Part shown: positions 10,225 through 17,071 of the stretch, one piece after another | How positions within the stretch are numbered: the stretch's first letter is position 1 | How the letters are laid out: the number at the start of each line of letters is the position of its first letter | Source: Methylococcales bacterium | Lineage (GTDB): Bacteria > Pseudomonadota > Gammaproteobacteria > Methylococcales > Methylomonadaceae | Direction of reading: 5' to 3' | DNA length: 38,222 nucleotides | Assembly: GCA_026399075.1 (NCBI GenBank) | Contig: JAPLRR010000094.1 | Span: 1-38,222, forward strand | Program-made: the position numbers and the translations under genes | Notes under the pieces: generated by a model | What the model was told of the DNA's origin: nothing | The model's input: the letters and a program-made list of their open reading frames with translations, nothing else | Databases searched by the model: none

Positions 10225-10791
10225 TTAATCATCCCAGTCAACTCCTGCTTGATTATGCTCTTTTAGAGCCTCCTGCCTGGCTATATTTGCCTGAGTGCGC
10301 TGTTTGACTAAGCTTTTCTGATATTCTGCATTAATGGAAGTCTCCCCTGCTTCTATCCGCTCAATAATCTTGGGATTGTCTTTTTTGATTTTACGTAACT
10401 TGCCAACCTGACCTTTACTGGCTCCAGTCGATTTTAATGCCTCGGATAAAGTCACCTTCTCATTGGTGAGAACCTGACGCTCACCATCTTTTAAGTTAGC
10501 CACCTTATCAGCCAATATCGCCTTTTGATCTGGAGTCAGGTTTCGTCTTTGATGCTTGGAAATAACAAAATCCAGCGGGGTTCCATTATAGCCAAGCAAT
10601 TCAAATTGAATGTAATCCGGTCTTATTTCATACTCTTCACAAATGATATGACGGTGACGGCCATCCAGAATTGAGTTTTCATAAACCACAATGGGCTCTA
10701 ACAACCTATGTTCTTTTATATCAGCTTTAAGTGTTTGCAGCTCTTCATTCATCATTCGCGGTAATAGTGCACAATACTTATGCTGCTTCAT
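10225..10791 (-). CDS. ParB/Srx-fold nuclease-like DNA-binding protein
   Basis: This 188-aa protein has the N-terminal ParB domain layout: a loop beginning LLPRMMNEELQTLKADIKEH, then the box LEPIVVYENSILDGRHRH (about residues 32-49), then HQRRNLTPDQKAILADKVA around 100-118. A helix-turn-helix-like region follows (ALKSTGASKGQVGKLRKI), then a basic helical end. Orphan ParB-like proteins of this type are common on integrative elements and act in partition, transcription control or nicking. No ParA ATPase gene is present in the window, so classical partition is not supported. Its start lies inside the 3' end of a broken small frame upstream (10778-10974). Confidence 0.85.
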   Translation of the reverse strand: MKQHKYCALLPRMMNEELQTLKADIKEHRLLEPIVVYENSILDGRHRHIICEEYEIRPDYIQFELLGYNGTPLDFVISKHQRRNLTPDQKAILADKVANLKDGERQVLTNEKVTLSEALKSTGASKGQVGKLRKIKKDNPKIIERIEAGETSINAEYQKSLVKQRTQANIARQEALKEHNQAGVDWDD

Positions 10792-10974
10792 GTTTAACCT
10801 CCAAAGCCAATTTTGCCGCCAGTGTCAGTTTTTCAATCAAGATTGCACCTAATAATCACCTATCGATTGGCTTATTCGTTCTAAAGCTGCTAATCCGGAT
10901 TGTTCAATGGTTCTTGCCCGCTCAATGTCATTAATGAGGGTATCATTCGGTGTTGATAGAGTTGTCCCACTCAT
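10778..10974 (-). pseudogene. Small helical ORF split by a frameshift, upstream of the ParB-like gene
   Basis: An ATG at 10974 with an upstream AGGA opens a 41-codon frame (MSGTTLSTPNDTLINDIERA...) that stops at 10849. In the -1 frame, coding resumes at once (LLGAILIEKLTLAAKLALEVKHEAA) and stops at 10778, inside the start of the ParB-like gene. Joined, the two parts would give a roughly 65-residue helical protein ending in an overlap typical of coupled genes. The stop context (GAT TAT TAG) offers no convincing slippery heptamer, so a mutation or a sequencing error is more likely than programmed frameshifting. The 41-aa first half could also be a real small protein. Confidence 0.4.
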
Positions 10975-11175
10975 AAGTAAATGTCCTAATAATCAATATA
11001 GGTATGGCTGTAACAGTAGTACATGCCTTCCAGCAGAACGGGGTAGGTAAATTTGCTAAAGCTACAAGCCGCTAAAATCAGGCCCCCTGTTCGCTGGGAA
11101 AACCAGTTCATGTTGAAAACCTGCTTAGGTGTTCGGTGACAGTAACAATGCTGGTTTCGTAGCCGAACAATCATC
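10975..11175. other. Gap between the small ORF and the winged-helix gene
   Basis: About 200 bp with no convincing gene. A minus-strand frame of 41 codons starts at an ATG at 11111 (MNWFSQRTGGLILAAC...) and ends at 10986. It has a weak AGG upstream and no recognisable similarity. I list it as a possibility only. Confidence 0.25.
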
Positions 11176-11535
11176 TCAATTTTTTGGAGTCCAGCTTTTC
11201 CATTCATGTGTGGGTTCCCGGTCTAAAAATGGTCGGTAGGTTAACCGCCATGATCGCGCCCTATTTGCATAAAAATCGGCTTCTTCTACTACGGCAATAA
11301 ACCCCTGACCCATCAATTCATTAAACAATGCCGATGCTGTACTACGTGAGCATTTCAGCATCCGGGTTGTTTGACTAATTCCGTAATCTATAGGTATATT
11401 CGATTGCCAATGTCGCTGCATCAATGACAATAGCTTTACTGATTTTGCACTGAGGTGCTGATAGGCTAAAGAATCAATCATTGCTATGGGCTGAACAATA
11501 ACGCCTCCTGATTCTTTATATTTCAGCTTTGCCAT
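11176..11535 (-). CDS. Winged-helix DNA-binding protein of integrative-element type
   Basis: The 119-aa protein follows a pattern common on phages and integrative elements. A short basic start (MAKLKYKESGG) leads into a segment like 'AYQHLSAKSVKLLSLM' (about 27-42), then a helix-turn-helix, ISQTTRMLKCSRSTASALFNELMGQGFI (about 53-80), and a beta wing, VVEEADFYANRARSWRLTY. Such proteins bind DNA and are usually assigned to replication or regulation of the element. Its ATG lies 20 bases inside the end of the preceding 79-aa gene, so the two are co-transcribed. The exact role is inferred, not shown. Confidence 0.75.
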   Translation of the reverse strand: MAKLKYKESGGVIVQPIAMIDSLAYQHLSAKSVKLLSLMQRHWQSNIPIDYGISQTTRMLKCSRSTASALFNELMGQGFIAVVEEADFYANRARSWRLTYRPFLDREPTHEWKSWTPKN

Positions 11536-11755
11536 TCATTAGCCTTTTAACAGGGAGTGTTCGACCGCCTTTAATCAGCCGTTCACTTTGAGCGGTGATT
11601 TCAGCAACTACAATGGCATCTTTGTCGCCAGCTCTGGCGGATAAGAGCTGAATAGTTGACTTATTTTCTTGCAGTTGTTGACGTGCCCAGCTAATACATT
11701 GATGCCACCCTGAATTAAAAACTTTATCTTGCTGTACTGCGAAAAATGTTCTCAT
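11516..11755 (-). CDS. Small hypothetical protein, 79 aa
   Basis: This small protein (MRTFFAVQQDKVFNSGWHQC...) matches no family I know. The start at 11755 is an ATG with AGAGGA a dozen bases upstream. A TTG a little further up at 11779 is in frame but would put the Shine-Dalgarno inside the gene. The product is soluble, with a helical middle (ISWARQQLQE) and a basic end (LIKGGRTLPVKRLMNGKAEI). It overlaps the winged-helix gene by 20 bases, which supports a real coupled pair. The upstream gap carries the repeat blocks listed at 11870-11919. Confidence 0.6.
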   Translation of the reverse strand: MRTFFAVQQDKVFNSGWHQCISWARQQLQENKSTIQLLSARAGDKDAIVVAEITAQSERLIKGGRTLPVKRLMNGKAEI

Positions 11756-11869
11756 GTTAATAAAGTTCCTCTGGAGCAATTTTTACCATCAATCCGCTTG
11801 CAATCATTCTTTTTGACGATACGGATTAACTTTTCGGCTAACATCAAGGATCACGTTTTCTTATCGTTT

Positions 11870-11919
11870 TGCCATCGGTTGAGAACGCTTTTGTGCACTC
11901 ATTTGCGCACTGAGTCTAT
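11870..11919. promoter_or_regulatory. Repeat block copy 1: 22-nt element plus two 12-bp-spaced TTGYGCACT sites
   Basis: On the minus strand, 11870-11891 reads AAAGCGTT-C-TCAACCGATGGCA. Directly beside it on the plus strand are TTGTGCACT (11891-11899) and TTGCGCACT (11903-11911), starting 12 bp apart, followed by GAGTCTAT. The same two blocks recur next to the integrase gene. The spot is 115-160 bp upstream of the 79-aa gene. I read this as binding sites for an island-encoded regulator, excisionase or integrase arm domain. That function is inference; the repetition is directly visible. Confidence 0.65.
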
Positions 11920-11949
11920 TAAGACCTTGATATTAGTGAATGTGCATCG

Positions 11950-11972
11950 CATAAAGTATACGGTGCTTTATG
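11950..11972. terminator. 7-bp stem-loop at the end of the AlpA-like gene
   Basis: CATAAAG at 11950-11956 and CTTTATG at 11966-11972 form a perfect stem with a 9-nt loop that overlaps the stop codon of the AlpA-like gene. There is no strong U-run, so this is only a weak terminator candidate. Confidence 0.3.
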
Positions 11973-12258
11973 AATTACCGGCCTTTTGCTCCAGGAACCA
12001 GTTAATGAAAATGGACTTTTTGATGTAAAGTTTTCGGGAAATTTTAAGAATGGCGCCCACTTGATCCAAACCGTTTTTATGGCGCGTTTTAAGAAGCCAA
12101 CTTAATTGCGGTTTGGTGAACAAATGAGGATATTCAGCTTGCAGTGAGTCAATGGTGACTACATCATCAAGCGGGTTTAGCTGAAAACTGATATTTGCAG
12201 CTAAGGATGTGGATTTATCAGGAGTGTTTTGCGGTGCTTCGGTCTTTAAACCATTCAT
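11968..12258 (-). CDS. AlpA/excisionase-like DNA-binding protein
   Basis: This 96-aa protein has a disordered N-terminus and a small MerR/AlpA-type helix-turn-helix. TIDSLQAEYPHLFTKPQLSWLLKTRHKNGL leads to VGAILKISRKLYIKKSIFINWFLEQ (about residues 34-93), the 'GL-x-K-x-x-R-x-L-x-I-x-x-x-x-F-x-x-WL' pattern of AlpA-like regulators and recombination directionality factors. In islands with a tyrosine integrase such proteins activate int or bend att DNA during excision. The ATG has AGAGG just upstream. It lies between the 336-aa gene and repeat block copy 1, so it is a natural candidate to bind that block. This is inferred from size and pattern. Confidence 0.7.
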   Translation of the reverse strand: MNGLKTEAPQNTPDKSTSLAANISFQLNPLDDVVTIDSLQAEYPHLFTKPQLSWLLKTRHKNGLDQVGAILKISRKLYIKKSIFINWFLEQKAGNS

Positions 12259-12348
12259 TTCATAACCTCTGGAGTAAATTAAAAGTGTGAGGCTATGTTA
12301 GCGGTTGGTTTATTTTTTACTTTTTAATGTCCTTTTTGTCCGAAGTAA

Positions 12349-13359
12349 TTACTTATTGTCCGGCTTAATGTCCATTTTTTTGAAATATCGCTCGTAGCGT
12401 TTGCGGAAGGCGTCACGATCAAGAGGCTTATCCATACCCTCAATTACCAGCTCAGAAACTTTCATACCCTTAAATGATGCTTGCACAGTAAAGCCATGGG
12501 GTGGATGTTCCGCCATATAAGCCATTAACTCAGACCATTTAGGTGGACGGTCATTAGCTGTAGCAAAATCATGAAAACTTGCTGTAATTGCTTCATATCC
12601 ATCGTTTGATCTCTGAAGCTGGTTTATGTCAACACGCCTTCCTTTTGACTTAGAACTTACATTGCTTTCATAATGGTTGCTGTCATAAAAACTTATTCCA
12701 TTGACCGCAACGTCCTTCAAAAATTCTTTGTACCAAATCAACGCCTGAATTTCTTGGGCAAGAAAATAATCCTTATTTAAAAATTGTTTTTTACGCGGTC
12801 TTGCACCATAAATCCTGAAGCCAACACGATCAATACTCGTTGGATCAAAAGAATCAATACCATGCTCTTCCAAGTATCTAAATTCAGCATTTTGAAACTT
12901 TTTTAATTTTTCTAATGAAATAAAGTATTCCCATTCTCCGGTAACCAGCTTATTGTAAAGTTCGGGTATTGCTTTGGGACAATAAAAATCCCATGGAGAC
13001 AAAATATGATTTTCACCCTCGGTCAATAACTTCTCAACATTTTCGAGTTCCTTGATCGCCCATTTTTTGGGCTCTATTGATTTGCTTAAAGGTAGTAAAC
13101 TACAACCCATTAAACCTTCGTAACTATTCCACGCCTCACCTTCCCAGCTTCGGACGGCTAACCGCATCTCAATTTGTTGATCAGTTAGAGACGCATAAAA
13201 TTTATTTGCAGCAGGCAAATCTTTAATTTTCGGCTCCATAATATTAGAAAACAAAGAAGGCCATTCGATAGCAGAATGATTCGCGAAAAACACTTCCATT
13301 TGCACAATAGCGTCAAAAAAAGCCTTCTTTTGTTCTTCTGTTCTTTCTAACTCATCCAT
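12349..13359 (-). CDS. Unrecognised 336-aa island protein
   Basis: I recognise no family. The protein is soluble and mostly helical, with no signal peptide or membrane segment. Three regions stand out: an N-terminal helical part (ERTEEQKKAFFDAIVQMEVFF), a Trp/Tyr-rich middle (WEGEAWNSYEGLMGC and LSPWDFYCPKAIPELY), and a basic C-terminus from about residue 275. The C-terminal part (RPPKWSELMAYMAEHPP, then DRDAFRKRYERYFKK) looks like a DNA-binding helix-turn-helix with a terminal recognition-like helix. The base composition is more AT-rich than the neighbouring defence operon. It follows int by 84 bp, with a perfect palindrome in between. A regulatory role is the best guess. Confidence 0.7.
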   Translation of the reverse strand: MDELERTEEQKKAFFDAIVQMEVFFANHSAIEWPSLFSNIMEPKIKDLPAANKFYASLTDQQIEMRLAVRSWEGEAWNSYEGLMGCSLLPLSKSIEPKKWAIKELENVEKLLTEGENHILSPWDFYCPKAIPELYNKLVTGEWEYFISLEKLKKFQNAEFRYLEEHGIDSFDPTSIDRVGFRIYGARPRKKQFLNKDYFLAQEIQALIWYKEFLKDVAVNGISFYDSNHYESNVSSKSKGRRVDINQLQRSNDGYEAITASFHDFATANDRPPKWSELMAYMAEHPPHGFTVQASFKGMKVSELVIEGMDKPLDRDAFRKRYERYFKKMDIKPDNK

Positions 13360-13393
13360 TCTTTCTTATTTCAATTTGTTGAAAAGCAGGTTG

Positions 13394-13429
13394 CTAAGAC
13401 TGGATGTTATTATGATTATCCAGTCTTAG
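13394..13429. promoter_or_regulatory. 12-bp perfect palindrome between int and the 336-aa gene
   Basis: CTAAGACTGGAT at 13394-13405 and its exact complement ATCCAGTCTTAG at 13418-13429 enclose a 12-nt spacer. The palindrome sits 35 bp upstream of the 336-aa start and just after the int stop. No U-run follows on either strand, so an operator or an mRNA leader stem is more likely than an intrinsic terminator. Confidence 0.6.
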
Positions 13430-13443
13430 GCTGATAAAACGAA

Positions 13444-14574
13444 TTAACTGTTTAAAACTTTACTCATAACACGTTCAGCTAGCGCGCTTTTATGGTCTGT
13501 TGATAAATGTGCATAGCGTTTAGTCGTTTGGGTGCTTTTGTGCCCCAGAATTTCCGCAGTTTCATGCAAACTAGCGCCATTCATGACCAGATAACTTGCT
13601 GCGGTGTGGCGTAAATCATGAAAGCGAAATTTTTTGATGCTGGCACGCTGCAAAGCTCTTTTCCACTGTACCCTAAAATCAAAAGGTTTTTCTATGTCGT
13701 TAGGGCTTGGAAAAATTAAGCTATTGCCTACTTGTCGATATTTCTTGAGTTCATTTAAGGCAAGCAGAGGGATAGGATTTATCCGGGGTGAACCATTTTT
13801 TGTGGTAGCCAATTTTGCCAGTCCTTTATCAAAATTAATATCAGACCAGCGTAAATTGATTAATTCGGATTTTCTCATACCGGTGGTGATTGCCATCAGC
13901 ACAATTAGATATAGCCTATCCCAGGTTGATTCCTCACAGGTTGACAAAAGCGCCTTCCGTTCTCCATCATCCAAGAATCGTTCGATTTGATTTGGTGTGG
14001 CATCAATGAAAATACCCTCTAGCGGGTTTTCTTTAAGATACCCTCGCCTAATGGCATATTTAAAAATACTTGATAAGACCGCTTTAAGCCTTAATACCGT
14101 GTTACTTGATCGGGGTTTATTGGTTTCGCTGGATTTACCTGCACCATCACCCTTTAGGCACTTGCCTTTTGCGTAATGATCTAAAGCTTTACGAATATCG
14201 CTTGTCGTGATGGCTTTAATCGGGCATTTGCCGAATACAGTAAGCCAATAAGCTGTTCTGGGTATTTGATTGGGATCTTTTTTTGACCATTGCTTCATAT
14301 ACTCATTGGCAAGGTCTTCGAAGGTTAAAAATTCAAGCTCAATGCCCAATTTTTGAAATAAGTCTAAGCCACCCATTTCATTAACGGTTTCTGGAGTAAG
14401 ATTTTTTAATTTGCTAGGCGACATAGCTAAGATAGCTTCGATATTGGCATCAATATCAGCGGCCCATTGTTCAGCTTGTTTTTTTGATAAAAATGTTTTC
14501 GCCTGAATGAAAGTGTAATTTTTACGAATGTCGGCGCGAAATTTGCCGTTTGATAATTTTCTGATTGTTGCCAT
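13444..14574 (-). CDS. int: Tyrosine-family site-specific integrase
   Basis: This 376-aa phage/island integrase catalyses insertion and excision by a covalent tyrosine-DNA intermediate. I chose the ATG at 14574 (MATIRKLSNGKFRADI). It begins with the small arm-binding domain typical of this group, and the upstream in-frame part lacks similarity. All catalytic residues are present in this numbering: R234 (TTGMRKSEL), H319-x-x-R322-H323 (FHDLRHTAA), H345 (LGHKS) and the nucleophile Y354 (KRYAHLS). The gene is intact. It starts about 150 bp from the 3' end of a tRNA-Lys gene, the expected target for such integrases. Repeat block copy 2 lies in that interval. Confidence 0.96.
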   Translation of the reverse strand: MATIRKLSNGKFRADIRKNYTFIQAKTFLSKKQAEQWAADIDANIEAILAMSPSKLKNLTPETVNEMGGLDLFQKLGIELEFLTFEDLANEYMKQWSKKDPNQIPRTAYWLTVFGKCPIKAITTSDIRKALDHYAKGKCLKGDGAGKSSETNKPRSSNTVLRLKAVLSSIFKYAIRRGYLKENPLEGIFIDATPNQIERFLDDGERKALLSTCEESTWDRLYLIVLMAITTGMRKSELINLRWSDINFDKGLAKLATTKNGSPRINPIPLLALNELKKYRQVGNSLIFPSPNDIEKPFDFRVQWKRALQRASIKKFRFHDLRHTAASYLVMNGASLHETAEILGHKSTQTTKRYAHLSTDHKSALAERVMSKVLNS

Positions 14575-14607
14575 TATTGCGGCCCCTGATAAACGATTTA
14601 AACAACC

Positions 14608-14687
14608 AGTGCGCAATCAATTTAAATGCGACTTGTGCATGTATTTGTGCACTGACTATGAGTTTAAAGCGTTTTCAACCGATGGCA
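14608..14687. promoter_or_regulatory. Repeat block copy 2 in the int-tRNA interval (candidate arm or operator sites)
   Basis: Three TTGYGCA-type sites occur here: AGTGCGCAA (14608-14616, inverted), TTGTGCATG (14633-14641) and TTGTGCACT (14645-14653), the last two starting 12 bp apart. Then 14666-14687 reads AAAGCGTT-T-TCAACCGATGGCA. That last element matches 11870-11891 at 21 of 22 positions in the opposite orientation. The location beside int and the attachment edge suggests integrase or excisionase arm sites, or an operator of int. The function is inferred. Confidence 0.65.
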
Positions 14688-14695
14688 TTTAGTTG

Positions 14696-14718
14696 AAGCC
14701 TTTGAATTTACAAGGCTT
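14696..14718. terminator. Stem-loop just past the tRNA-Lys 3' end
   Basis: AAGCCTT (14696-14702) and AAGGCTT (14712-14718) form a 7-bp stem with a 9-nt loop, five bases beyond the tRNA 3' end. It could end tRNA transcription, or belong to the attachment region. The U-run is weak. Confidence 0.35.
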
Positions 14719-14722
14719 TGTT

Positions 14723-14798
14723 TGGTGGGTCGCATGCGATTCGAACGCATGACCATCGCATTAAAAGTGCGGTGCTCTACCGGCTGAGCTAGCGACCC
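14723..14798 (-). tRNA. tRNA-Lys (anticodon TTT)
   Basis: A 76-nt gene with encoded CCA. The acceptor stem GGGTCGC pairs with GCGACCC. The D arm is GCTC/GAGC, the anticodon loop is CTTTTAA, and the T arm is ATGCG-TTCGAAT-CGCAT. The anticodon TTT reads lysine codons. There is one C-A mismatch at the top of the anticodon stem (27-43). The 3' half forms the right edge of the island, with int immediately downstream, so this gene is the likely integration target. The gene is complete, as expected when the element regenerates the tRNA end. Confidence 0.97.
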
Positions 14799-14852
14799 GA
14801 CAAAGAAAGACTATTATAAATAATACAAAAGATTTCGCAAGCTTTTTTTTAA

Positions 14853-15527
14853 TTATTCTTGATAGCGGGTGGGGTCTGCAATACCGGCTTGGTTAAAGCC
14901 TTGTTTTCTAAGGCGGCAGGCATCGCACACGCCACAGGCGCGGCCTTGATCATCGGCAGAATAACAAGACACGGTGCGCTGGTAATTTACGCCTAATGCG
15001 CTGCCTTGTTGGATGATTTCGGCTTTGCTTAGGGAGATTAACGGGGTGTGGATGGTGAAATGGCCACCTTCTACCCCGGCTTTGGTGGCCAAGTTGGCCA
15101 GTTCTTGGAAAGCGTGGATAAATTCAGGGCGGCAATCAGGGTAGCCGGAGTAATCGACGGCATTGACACCGATAAAAATGTCCCGCAGGTTTAAAACTTC
15201 TGCCCAACCCAGTGCAAATGACAAGAAGATGGTGTTTCTTGCTGGCACATACGTCACGGGTATGCCCGCTTGCAGGCTATCTGGCACGGCGATATGTTCA
15301 TCAGTCAGCGCTGAGCCGCCAATTGCCCCTAGCCCAAGCTTGATAATTTTGTGGTCTTCGACCCCATAGTCTTTTGCTATTTGGGCGGCGGCAACAAGTT
15401 CGGCGTTGTGGCGTTGCCCGTAATCAAAACTGAGGGCGTAGCAGCGGTAGCCTTGCTGTTTGGCGAGCGCCAATACGGTAATGGAATCTAACCCGCCTGA
15501 GAGCAGGACTATAGCATTTTTTTGCAT
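14853..15527 (-). CDS. queC: 7-cyano-7-deazaguanine synthase QueC
   Basis: QueC converts 7-carboxy-7-deazaguanine to preQ0 with ATP and ammonia, in the queuosine tRNA-modification pathway. The chosen ATG at 15527 ([15 protein letters not shown], 224 aa) places the PP-loop SGGLDS at residues 10-15, the usual family position. The zinc-binding cysteines are near the C-terminus (SCYSADD, then CGVCDAC). It starts 4 bases after the queE stop, so the two consecutive pathway enzymes are co-transcribed, downstream of the tol-pal genes. The gene is full length and ordinary. Confidence 0.97.
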   Translation of the reverse strand: MQKNAIVLLSGGLDSITVLALAKQQGYRCYALSFDYGQRHNAELVAAAQIAKDYGVEDHKIIKLGLGAIGGSALTDEHIAVPDSLQAGIPVTYVPARNTIFLSFALGWAEVLNLRDIFIGVNAVDYSGYPDCRPEFIHAFQELANLATKAGVEGGHFTIHTPLISLSKAEIIQQGSALGVNYQRTVSCYSADDQGRACGVCDACRLRKQGFNQAGIADPTRYQE

Positions 15528-15531
15528 GGTG

Positions 15532-16179
15532 TCATTTACCTTGGGCGTTGTCCCAAAGCAGTTTGTGGAGTTGAATTTGAAAGCGTACAGGCAATCTGTC
15601 GCCAAGAATTTTTTCGGCGAGTTCGGTGGGGTTTTGCTGCCCCATCACCGGAGAAAACAGCAATTCGCAACGGCCTTGGAGCTGGTGGCCGATGATTGCC
15701 GCTTTTGACCATTCGTAGTCTTCGTTATTGCCAATAACGAATTTTACTTGGTCTTGCGGATTGAGGTACTGGATATTTTGGTACAAGTTTTTGCTTAATT
15801 CACCGGAGCTGGGTGTTTTCAGATCCATCACTTTAACGATGCGTGGATCGACTTGCGACACGTCCAGTGCGCCGCTGGTCTCTAGCGAAACCGTATAGCC
15901 CAAATCTGCCAATTGCACCATTAAGCCCAAACAAGCGTTTTGCGCCAAGGGTTCGCCTCCAGTTACGGTGACATAGCGTGTGCCATAGTCGCCAACTTGC
16001 TGGATGATGTCGGCTATAGCCACTTTGTTGCCGCCAGTAAACGCATAAGCGGTGTCGCAATAAACGCAGCGTAATGGGCAGCCTGTCAACCGAATAAAGA
16101 CCGTAGGGATGCCTACCGTGTTGGACTCACCTTGTAGGGAATAAAATATCTCGGTGATGCGTAGTGAACCCACAGTCAA
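15532..16179 (-). CDS. queE: 7-carboxy-7-deazaguanine synthase QueE (radical SAM)
   Basis: QueE makes 7-carboxy-7-deazaguanine from carboxy-tetrahydropterin. The 215-aa protein has the substrate loop [12 protein letters not shown] and the radical-SAM cluster motif CPLRCVYC (CxxxCxxC), then TGGEPL. The first available start is a TTG directly after the cpoB stop, with AAGG at good spacing. A GTG two codons later (16173) is an alternative; no ATG fits, so the start is non-canonical either way. It follows cpoB without a gap and precedes queC by 4 bases, so queuosine synthesis is co-expressed with the Tol-Pal cluster. This linkage is familiar in Gammaproteobacteria. Confidence 0.96.
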   Translation of the reverse strand: MTVGSLRITEIFYSLQGESNTVGIPTVFIRLTGCPLRCVYCDTAYAFTGGNKVAIADIIQQVGDYGTRYVTVTGGEPLAQNACLGLMVQLADLGYTVSLETSGALDVSQVDPRIVKVMDLKTPSSGELSKNLYQNIQYLNPQDQVKFVIGNNEDYEWSKAAIIGHQLQGRCELLFSPVMGQQNPTELAEKILGDRLPVRFQIQLHKLLWDNAQGK

Positions 16180-17067
16180 TTATTGGCCTTGCCCTAGTTT
16201 TTGCAGTTTTTTGGCTGCCTTTTGTGCGGCGGGTGTCCGTGGAAAATCAGTGATAACGCGGTTCAGATATTCGCGCGCCTTATCCACATTTTTTTGTTCC
16301 ATTTCCAGATTGCCCAGGCTTAACAAGGCGTCAGGGACTTTTGCCGTGTTGGGGTATTTGTCGATAACGTCGTTAAAAGCCTTGCGTGCGGCATCGGTAT
16401 CTTGTTTGACACGAAAGGCCTCACCCAGCCAATATTGCGAATTACTGGCATAAACACCGTCAGGATAATTGCTGAGATAGGCATTAAACTGGACTATGGA
16501 CTGGTCGGTATGGCCAGTCCTCAGTTCACTATACGCTTGCTGATAAGCCAGTTTTTCCGGGCCAGGCGCGTCCACTTCCGGTTTTGGCGCTGGGGCTGGA
16601 GGCGGCGGCGCTGCGGCTTCCGGCGCTGGCGTAGGCGTAGGGGGCGCCGCTTCTGGCGCAGGCTCGGCAGGTGCTGCCGGTTCTGGTGCAGGCGCTTCTG
16701 CGGCTGGGGTTTCAGCGGCGGGAGCTGCATCCACTGGCGGCTCGACTACCGGTTGTTCGGCGCTAGCAGCCTTGTTCTCTATGCTTTGCAGACGCTCATC
16801 AAAATCCGAATACATAGTCTTTTGATTTTTTTTCAGCTCTTCAATGCGAAAAGCCTGTTCGTCAACCTTGCCAGTCAACTGCTGCACTTCCTGCTGTAAT
16901 TGCTCAATACGCCCCATCGCTTCAAACATCGCATCGCTTGATGGCGCACTCACCGGATTAACCGGTGCTGCCGAAGCCGGATACGACGAATGGTCAATCA
17001 CAACCGGCATTTCTGCAAACACAGGGCTACATGCAGACAGTAACAGGGCAAGGCTGGTTTTTTTCAT
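16180..17067 (-). CDS. cpoB: Cell division coordinator CpoB (YbgF, Tol-Pal associated)
   Basis: CpoB is a periplasmic protein that links PBP1B peptidoglycan synthesis to Tol-driven outer-membrane constriction. A signal peptide covers about residues 1-18 (MKKTSLALLLSACSPVFA). A trimerising coiled coil follows at about 48-95 (MGRIEQLQQEVQQLTGKVDEQ). An unusually long linker of about 65 residues made of Ala, Pro and Glu covers 105-170. TPR repeats come from about 175 to the end (SQYWLGEAFRVKQDTDAARKAF). The gene sits 4 bases after pal and directly before queE. The family call is firm; the long PA-rich linker is the only oddity. Confidence 0.95.
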   Translation of the reverse strand: MKKTSLALLLSACSPVFAEMPVVIDHSSYPASAAPVNPVSAPSSDAMFEAMGRIEQLQQEVQQLTGKVDEQAFRIEELKKNQKTMYSDFDERLQSIENKAASAEQPVVEPPVDAAPAAETPAAEAPAPEPAAPAEPAPEAAPPTPTPAPEAAAPPPPAPAPKPEVDAPGPEKLAYQQAYSELRTGHTDQSIVQFNAYLSNYPDGVYASNSQYWLGEAFRVKQDTDAARKAFNDVIDKYPNTAKVPDALLSLGNLEMEQKNVDKAREYLNRVITDFPRTPAAQKAAKKLQKLGQGQ

Positions 17068-17071
17068 GGGA

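Noticed and set aside
10004..10228. 74-codon hydrophobic plus-strand frame
   Set aside because: It is antisense to the start of the 274-aa gene, whose own strong Shine-Dalgarno supports the minus strand.
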